A stretch of 64,000 nt of DNA from Akkermansiaceae bacterium (GTDB taxonomy: Bacteria > Verrucomicrobiota > Verrucomicrobiia > Verrucomicrobiales > Akkermansiaceae), in NCBI GenBank assembly GCA_903827375.1, contig CAIKHZ010000304.1, positions 1 to 64,000 of the forward strand, given 5' to 3'. The notes below the pieces were generated by a model. The model was not told the DNA's origin. It searched no databases and worked only from the letters and a program-made list of their open reading frames with translations. A program made the translations under genes and the position numbers. Of the stretch, positions 58,795-64,000 are shown in pieces (within the stretch, counting starts at the first letter, position 1; each line of letters opens with the position of its first letter).

Positions 58795-61407
58795 TCAGGT
58801 TTCCGGCAGATGATTCTCGATGGCGCTGGCTTGGGCGAGGGCCTTGGCGGCGGCTTTTTGATGGGCTGCCGCATCGTCGGTCAGGTCTTCGGCGGTGAGG
58901 AATTGGGCGACCTTTTCCTGTTTCGCGGCGAAGGCCCTGAGATCTTGGATGCGTTGCAGTTGCTCGGCAGTCAGGGCGGGACGGGCTTGGGCGGCAGTGC
59001 CGCTGAGCGGGCGGGTGGCCCGGGTGTTGAGCGTGAGCAGCCCACTGGCGACGAGTTGTTGGATGGCCGACCATGTGCTTTCGTCCAGGAGGTGAAGGGC
59101 TGGAGTGTTGCCGCGCCAATCGATCTCGCGGTGGAGGGCTTCGAGGGCTGTCTGGCGCTCGCGGTTGCGGAGCACGGCCACCACCACGGGCGTGCTTTGG
59201 CCCGGCAGGATGACTTCCTCGCAATGCACCAGGTGTGTCCCAACCAGTTGGGCGGCACGCTGGGCAAAAGCCAGCGCCGGATCGGCGGGCTGAGGTTTGG
59301 GCACCGACGCGCCGTCGGGGACGATGCTGAGGATTTGCTGCAGACGGGCTAGATTCGCCTCGCGACCGCGTTTGAGTTTGGCTTCATTGAGAGATTTCTC
59401 GGTGCCGTCGAGGACCCCCTCCGCGAGAGTCATTTTGCTGGCCAAGGTTGCCAGCATGGCATGCTCGATGGTGTCCTCCGCAATGAGATTGACGACGGTG
59501 ACGGCGCGGCGCTGATGCTTGCGCCAAGCACGGGCGATGCGTTGCTCGAGGCGGGCCGGATTCCATGGCAGGTCACAGTTGATGACGACGCTGGCGTTTT
59601 GGAGGTTGAGGCCCACACCGCCGGAATCGGTGCTGATGAAAAGCCGGCAATCCGGGTCGTTGCGGAAGGCGAGGATCTCACCGCGACGGCGTTGTTGCGG
59701 GACGCTGCCCGTGTGCCATGCGTAACCGATGCAGTTCTTGTCGGCCCAGCCACGCACCTTTTTCAACATCCCTTCCCATTCGGAAAAAATCAGAACCTTC
59801 ACGTCCGGGTCGGATAGGCACTCGTCTAGTACCCGGGCAAGCTCGTCGAGCTTGGGGCAGTCCTGGCAGTCGTGGTTCTTGATGATCGATGGCGTGTCAC
59901 AAATCATCCGCATCATGCCTAACAATATCATGAGCAAGTCCTGCTCCTTCTTGGTTAGTGGGCGGCGGAGGGACTTTTGAACGAGTTGGGAAACCTTCTG
60001 CTTGTAGTCGTCATACTCGGCACGCATGGCCGGTGTGAGTTTCACGAAGTGGTTGCGGTCGCTGCGGTCGGGAATCTCGGTCTCGACGTGGTGTTTGCGT
60101 CGGCGCAACAGCACGGGGCGTACCCGCTCACGCAAGGCTGACAGATTTTTGTAGTCGGATGGGCGGCCTTTCTCGTCGAATTGATAGAAATCGCGGTTGA
60201 AGCGGAACAGGGAACCTAGCAACTCAGGATCGAGAAAATCGACGATCGAGTAGAGTTCGTCGATGCGGTTTTCGATAGGCGTGCCGGTGAGCACAAAGGC
60301 GTAACGACTCACAAGGCGCTTGACGGCCTGGGCGGTTTTGGTGGCCCAATTTTTGATCCGCTGGGCTTCATCCAGAATGACAATGTCTGGCTTGAGCCGC
60401 TCGTTGATGTCCAGGCTGTCGGTGACTACTTGTTCGTAGTTGACGATTGTGAAGAATGGTTGGCTAGTATCCGTATAGTATTTGGCGCGGACGCTGCGGG
60501 GGCCGAAGATCAGGCGCTGGGTGAGGGTGGTGAATTTTTGGATTTGTTCCTCCCACTCGGTTTTGAGCGAGGCGGGGGTGACGACGAGGACCCGGTGGGC
60601 CTTGCCGAGGTGGTGGAGAAGGGCGCAGGCTGCGATGGCTTGGATGGTTTTGCCAAGGCCCATTTCGTCGGCGAGCAGCACGCGTTCGCCGAAGGCGAGG
60701 TGGAGCATGCCCTCGCGTTGATAGGGATAGAGTGGGCAGAGGGTGACGTGTTCGGGGTGGTGGCCGTTGATGACGCCGCTCTCGTAGTCGCGCCGCAGGA
60801 TCAGGCGTTCTCCGGCGCGGTGGCGGGATTCAAGGAATGGAGCGACGTCTTGTGAGATGCGGATTTTGCTGTGGCGGCGGAGTTTTTCCAGGGCGGCTTC
60901 GGGCTCGACGAGGAGAAGACCGGTGCTATCGAAGAGCGCTTGCAACGAAGGCGTTAGATTGGTTCGGTTGCGTTCGATGCGCAGGGTGTTTTCGGCTGGG
61001 ACGACGTCGATGCGGTTGGAGCCAAGCTGTTCGGCGGCACGGACGTCGCCCTTGTGGCGGCGCTTTAGCCAGATGAGTGTTGCCTCAACGTGCTTGCAAG
61101 TGCCGAGGCCGCTGATGCGGAAATCAGGGCAGGAGCAGGAAAAAGCCCGTTCGTTTAGATCGCGAATTTCGACCTGATAGATCATGCCGCTCGGCGAGTT
61201 CACGCGGAACTGCGAGAACACCGGGTGTTGCGGATCGAGATTGATGATGGCGTGCTTCTCGTCCCGAGCACGCTGGACGCGACGGAGGATCTCATCCTTG
61301 TCGGTGGTACGCCAGTCATTGGCCGGGGGCAGCGGAATCTCGGTGGATTTTCGCTTCTTGGATGGTTTAGCGGGCATGGCGGGCGTGGATGGATGCGTCA
61401 TGATCAC
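58795..61407 (-). CDS. SNF2/DEAD-like helicase with SWIM zinc finger
   Basis: FSCSCPDFRISGLGTCKHVEATL (SWIM), LADEMGLGKTIQAIAACALL (Walker A), DEAQRIKNWATK, TDSGGVGLNLQNASVVINCDLPWNPARLEQRIARAWRKHQ. Confidence 0.9.
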   Translation of the reverse strand: MIMTHPSTPAMPAKPSKKRKSTEIPLPPANDWRTTDKDEILRRVQRARDEKHAIINLDPQHPVFSQFRVNSPSGMIYQVEIRDLNERAFSCSCPDFRISGLGTCKHVEATLIWLKRRHKGDVRAAEQLGSNRIDVVPAENTLRIERNRTNLTPSLQALFDSTGLLLVEPEAALEKLRRHSKIRISQDVAPFLESRHRAGERLILRRDYESGVINGHHPEHVTLCPLYPYQREGMLHLAFGERVLLADEMGLGKTIQAIAACALLHHLGKAHRVLVVTPASLKTEWEEQIQKFTTLTQRLIFGPRSVRAKYYTDTSQPFFTIVNYEQVVTDSLDINERLKPDIVILDEAQRIKNWATKTAQAVKRLVSRYAFVLTGTPIENRIDELYSIVDFLDPELLGSLFRFNRDFYQFDEKGRPSDYKNLSALRERVRPVLLRRRKHHVETEIPDRSDRNHFVKLTPAMRAEYDDYKQKVSQLVQKSLRRPLTKKEQDLLMILLGMMRMICDTPSIIKNHDCQDCPKLDELARVLDECLSDPDVKVLIFSEWEGMLKKVRGWADKNCIGYAWHTGSVPQQRRRGEILAFRNDPDCRLFISTDSGGVGLNLQNASVVINCDLPWNPARLEQRIARAWRKHQRRAVTVVNLIAEDTIEHAMLATLASKMTLAEGVLDGTEKSLNEAKLKRGREANLARLQQILSIVPDGASVPKPQPADPALAFAQRAAQLVGTHLVHCEEVILPGQSTPVVVAVLRNRERQTALEALHREIDWRGNTPALHLLDESTWSAIQQLVASGLLTLNTRATRPLSGTAAQARPALTAEQLQRIQDLRAFAAKQEKVAQFLTAEDLTDDAAAHQKAAAKALAQASAIENHLPET

Positions 61408-61494
61408 TCATGCATGATCCATGGAATCTTTAGTTTCAACACCTCTTCTGAGAACGAGCTGAATTTTGCGATTTGTCAGGCCGAAAAGCTGGAG

Positions 61495-62502
61495 CTACGG
61501 TGAGTTTTTTGGGGATTTTGGAGCTGCAGGTTTTTTGTGCATTTTGCGTTCCATCGCATCCTCTTGTGCCTGATTGCGGGCGACGATCGCGGATTTGGCG
61601 GCGGAATCCATTTCCGCAAGGGTACCAAAATCTTTCTTGCTTCGGCGCAATATCACGGTCTGCAAGAAGCCGGAATGCGACCCGTCATTGGAAGCAAAGA
61701 ACGTGGCGTCGCTCTGCAAAACAATGAGTTGTGCCTGTTCATCGGCCCGCACTGTGGCAATGTTGTTTTCCTGCTCCACCCACTCGCCGTCTTTTTGATA
61801 GGCCATTTCGTAAATGACTTCGTGGTTCTTGGGCTCCACCACAACGGCCTCTTTGGTGTGCAATTTGCTCAGCACACTGCCGTTGCAACGCATGGCGATG
61901 TAGTGCGGGCTGAGGTTGTGAATGCGCATGCGGCCAAAGGGCAGCTTTGACGGGTCGTCGTCGATGACGTAGGCGAGATAGGTGCCGGAGGCCGCCGGGG
62001 CCAACAACACGGTGACGTGGCTGGAATCGCTAGGCAGGAGGGCCAAGGCGACGAGATTGGGATTGTCTTTGCGTTTGGCGGGGATGGCCGCGTTGAGTAG
62101 CGCGGCGGAATCGGCCGTGGCGGCGGGATTGGGCGCTGCTGCCGGGGCGGCTGAAGTTGCGGGGGGGGGCGGGGTTGCTGGATCTTCCGGGTCGGCGGGT
62201 GCTTCTGGAGCGGCCGGGGTTGCTGCGGCGGCCGGGGCCGCCGGGGCGGTGGCGGAATTCCGTGAGATTTCTAGGATGTTAGGTCCCACATAGGTCACGG
62301 GTTTGGAATAGCGGAAGGCGAGTGCGGTGACAGGTACGCCGGCCTTGCCGGATTTGATGGACAGGCCGGGGATGGTTTCGCCCCAGGAGACCACGTCGAT
62401 TTTCATGGCAACCTGCTGGGTGGCCTTTTGGGCGAAAGCCGGGGAGGCGAAGCACAGGCAGGCGAGGGCGGGAAGGAGGGTGGAATGTATGTTAGATCTC
62501 AT
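61495..62502 (-). CDS. hypothetical secreted protein with Ala/Pro-rich linker
   Basis: Signal-like MRSNIHSTLLPALACLCFASPAFAQ; start overlaps stop of upstream Verru_Chthon cassette ORF. Confidence 0.6.
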   Translation of the reverse strand: MRSNIHSTLLPALACLCFASPAFAQKATQQVAMKIDVVSWGETIPGLSIKSGKAGVPVTALAFRYSKPVTYVGPNILEISRNSATAPAAPAAAATPAAPEAPADPEDPATPPPPATSAAPAAAPNPAATADSAALLNAAIPAKRKDNPNLVALALLPSDSSHVTVLLAPAASGTYLAYVIDDDPSKLPFGRMRIHNLSPHYIAMRCNGSVLSKLHTKEAVVVEPKNHEVIYEMAYQKDGEWVEQENNIATVRADEQAQLIVLQSDATFFASNDGSHSGFLQTVILRRSKKDFGTLAEMDSAAKSAIVARNQAQEDAMERKMHKKPAAPKSPKNSP

Positions 62503-64000
62503 TTGAGGAAAGCCAGCGGAAGGAGACGATTTGGAATTTACGGCCGAAGAGTTTGTTGAGGGCGGTGAGGGTGGTGGCGCGATCGGTGGGGGGATTTGTT
62601 GGATCGATGTACTGGGGCAGGCGTTGGACGACGGCTTCGCACCAAGCTTTGGCGAGGACGGTCTTGCCGTCTTGGGAGAGGGCTTCGCCGTAGGTACGGA
62701 TGCGGAACGTATCGGAGCGGGCGGCGATGGACGGGCCGATGACTTGGAGGACATCTGCTTGGGTGAGCCAGCCGGGGATGCCGGTGGAGCGGAAGCCCTG
62801 CTCCGGGACGAGCTTGGAGTCGGTGAGCATATTCCGGTCGGCCCAAAGGCTTGCGGCGCTGCCCGGATTCAAATCCTTGGATTGAGTTCCCCACACCGGG
62901 ACCCCGTCCTCTGTATCGGTGTAGTCGGTGGTGGGGCGGTTGCCCCACATGTCGGCCTTGGGTGTGTTGCCGTCCATCTGGATCTTTAGCTTGTCATCAT
63001 TGACGACAATTTTGCTTAGTGCGGATTTTTTGCCGTCTGGGGAGATGTTCGCACCGCTCAAGTCGATGGCGCTTTGGAGGGCACCGGAGCGGCTCATGGC
63101 TGGGGCAGCGGCGTTGCTAGAGGAAATATCCATGAGGGCGCGGTTCACGAAATGGGAGAGGGAGACGAACGGCCCGCGCAGGCGTACCTGCTTGACGAGT
63201 TCCTCGGCGAGGGCGTCGATTTGCGGATTGGTCAGGCGGCGGAAGCCGGAAAACGAGTCGTCAGCGGTACCGGTTGGTGGATTGGCACTGGGGCTGCGTT
63301 GTTCGAGACTGCGTGGGAAGAGCGCGTCATTGGCGGCGGCGGAGGATGTGTCTGCCGGGTGTTTCAGGAAGCGGTTGCCGGCCAGCAGTGCTTTCCACGC
63401 ATCCTTGCTGGTGGAGTTGATGTTGAAGGCCCCGTTGATCATCAAATAGCTGGCGGCCTCTGCCGGATCGGTGAGACTGCTGGGGTTGGACGGCGGGTTG
63501 ACGATGGCGATGCTCGGATTCAAAGGCACGGACGACGAGCTGGAGGTGTCGCCGATGGTTGAAAAGTAAAAGGTGTCCCACAGGGCGGCGTTGAGCAGAT
63601 AGGAGATATCATAGTAGTTGGCAGTGGTTTTGTCCGACGTCGGGTTGTTGCCGCCAGTGATGACGTAGTTGACGCGTGACTGGATGACGCGTTTGCGTTT
63701 CACAAAGGGGGTGGCGTAGGAATTGCCGACGGCATTGCCGGGCTGCTGGCTGATGGAGACGTTGCTGTCGTCAGCTGTTAGGTCTAGGTGTTGGAGTTGG
63801 GCGAGGGAGACGAAGGTTTTGGGGATGGTGAAGAGGACGGCTTTTTTGGTATTGCCGACCGATGCGCGGCCCCATGCTAGAGGGGTGACGGCGAGGTTGC
63901 GAGTGAAGTCCGTGCCGGTGTCGCCACCTGGAGCGACGAACGGCAGGCCGGCCAAACTATCGCTGCTTTGCATGAAATAGGGTGGCGGATCGTAGCTGGT
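62492..64000 (-). CDS. Verru_Chthon cassette protein A-like (partial, runs off the right edge)
   Basis: FRRLTNPQIDALAEELVKQVRLRGPFVSLSHFVNRALM...SGALQSAIDLSGAN, DGVPVWGTQSKDLNPGSAASLWADRNML; frame open to window end. Confidence 0.7.
   Translation of the reverse strand, partial: TSYDPPPYFMQSSDSLAGLPFVAPGGDTGTDFTRNLAVTPLAWGRASVGNTKKAVLFTIPKTFVSLAQLQHLDLTADDSNVSISQQPGNAVGNSYATPFVKRKRVIQSRVNYVITGGNNPTSDKTTANYYDISYLLNAALWDTFYFSTIGDTSSSSSVPLNPSIAIVNPPSNPSSLTDPAEAASYLMINGAFNINSTSKDAWKALLAGNRFLKHPADTSSAAANDALFPRSLEQRSPSANPPTGTADDSFSGFRRLTNPQIDALAEELVKQVRLRGPFVSLSHFVNRALMDISSSNAAAPAMSRSGALQSAIDLSGANISPDGKKSALSKIVVNDDKLKIQMDGNTPKADMWGNRPTTDYTDTEDGVPVWGTQSKDLNPGSAASLWADRNMLTDSKLVPEQGFRSTGIPGWLTQADVLQVIGPSIAARSDTFRIRTYGEALSQDGKTVLAKAWCEAVVQRLPQYIDPTNPPTDRATTLTALNKLFGRKFQIVSFRWLSSNEI

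Overview
Annotation by reading only; no searches were run. This 64 kb chromosomal window has a strong Verrucomicrobia/PVC signature: a Minf_1886-like protein, an Amuc_1098-like type IV pilus secretin, two DUF6288-like proteins, a Verru_Chthon cassette protein A-like ORF and an LpxC-FabZ fusion. About 45 CDSs are supported. They include housekeeping genes (fabG, sixA-like, hpf, resB/ccsA, thrS, infC, lpxC-fabZ, hemW, tdh, galK, short-form glgP), a secreted carbohydrate/oxidoreductase block (18.4-27.8 kb), a tonB-exbB-exbD cluster, an SNF2-SWIM helicase and a PduS/PduT-like pair at 56.9-58.8 kb. The left edge (0.3-2.3 kb) is a decayed defence locus with RlaP-like, hsdM, fic, frameshifted hsdS and YgjP-like fragments in order. 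Best candidates for something little described: (a) the coupled secreted array of two PDZ/HEAT DUF6288-like proteins plus a protein with two HExxH gluzincin-like halves (46.7-53.7 kb); (b) the PduS/PduT-like pair without a visible microcompartment locus; (c) a GT51 penicillin-binding protein whose transpeptidase motifs are lost; (d) a GH29 fucosidase carrying a PDZ domain; (e) an Rpn-like nuclease with eleven in-frame 12-bp repeats; (f) palindromic or foldback intergenic elements. I recognised no tRNA, rRNA or CRISPR array.
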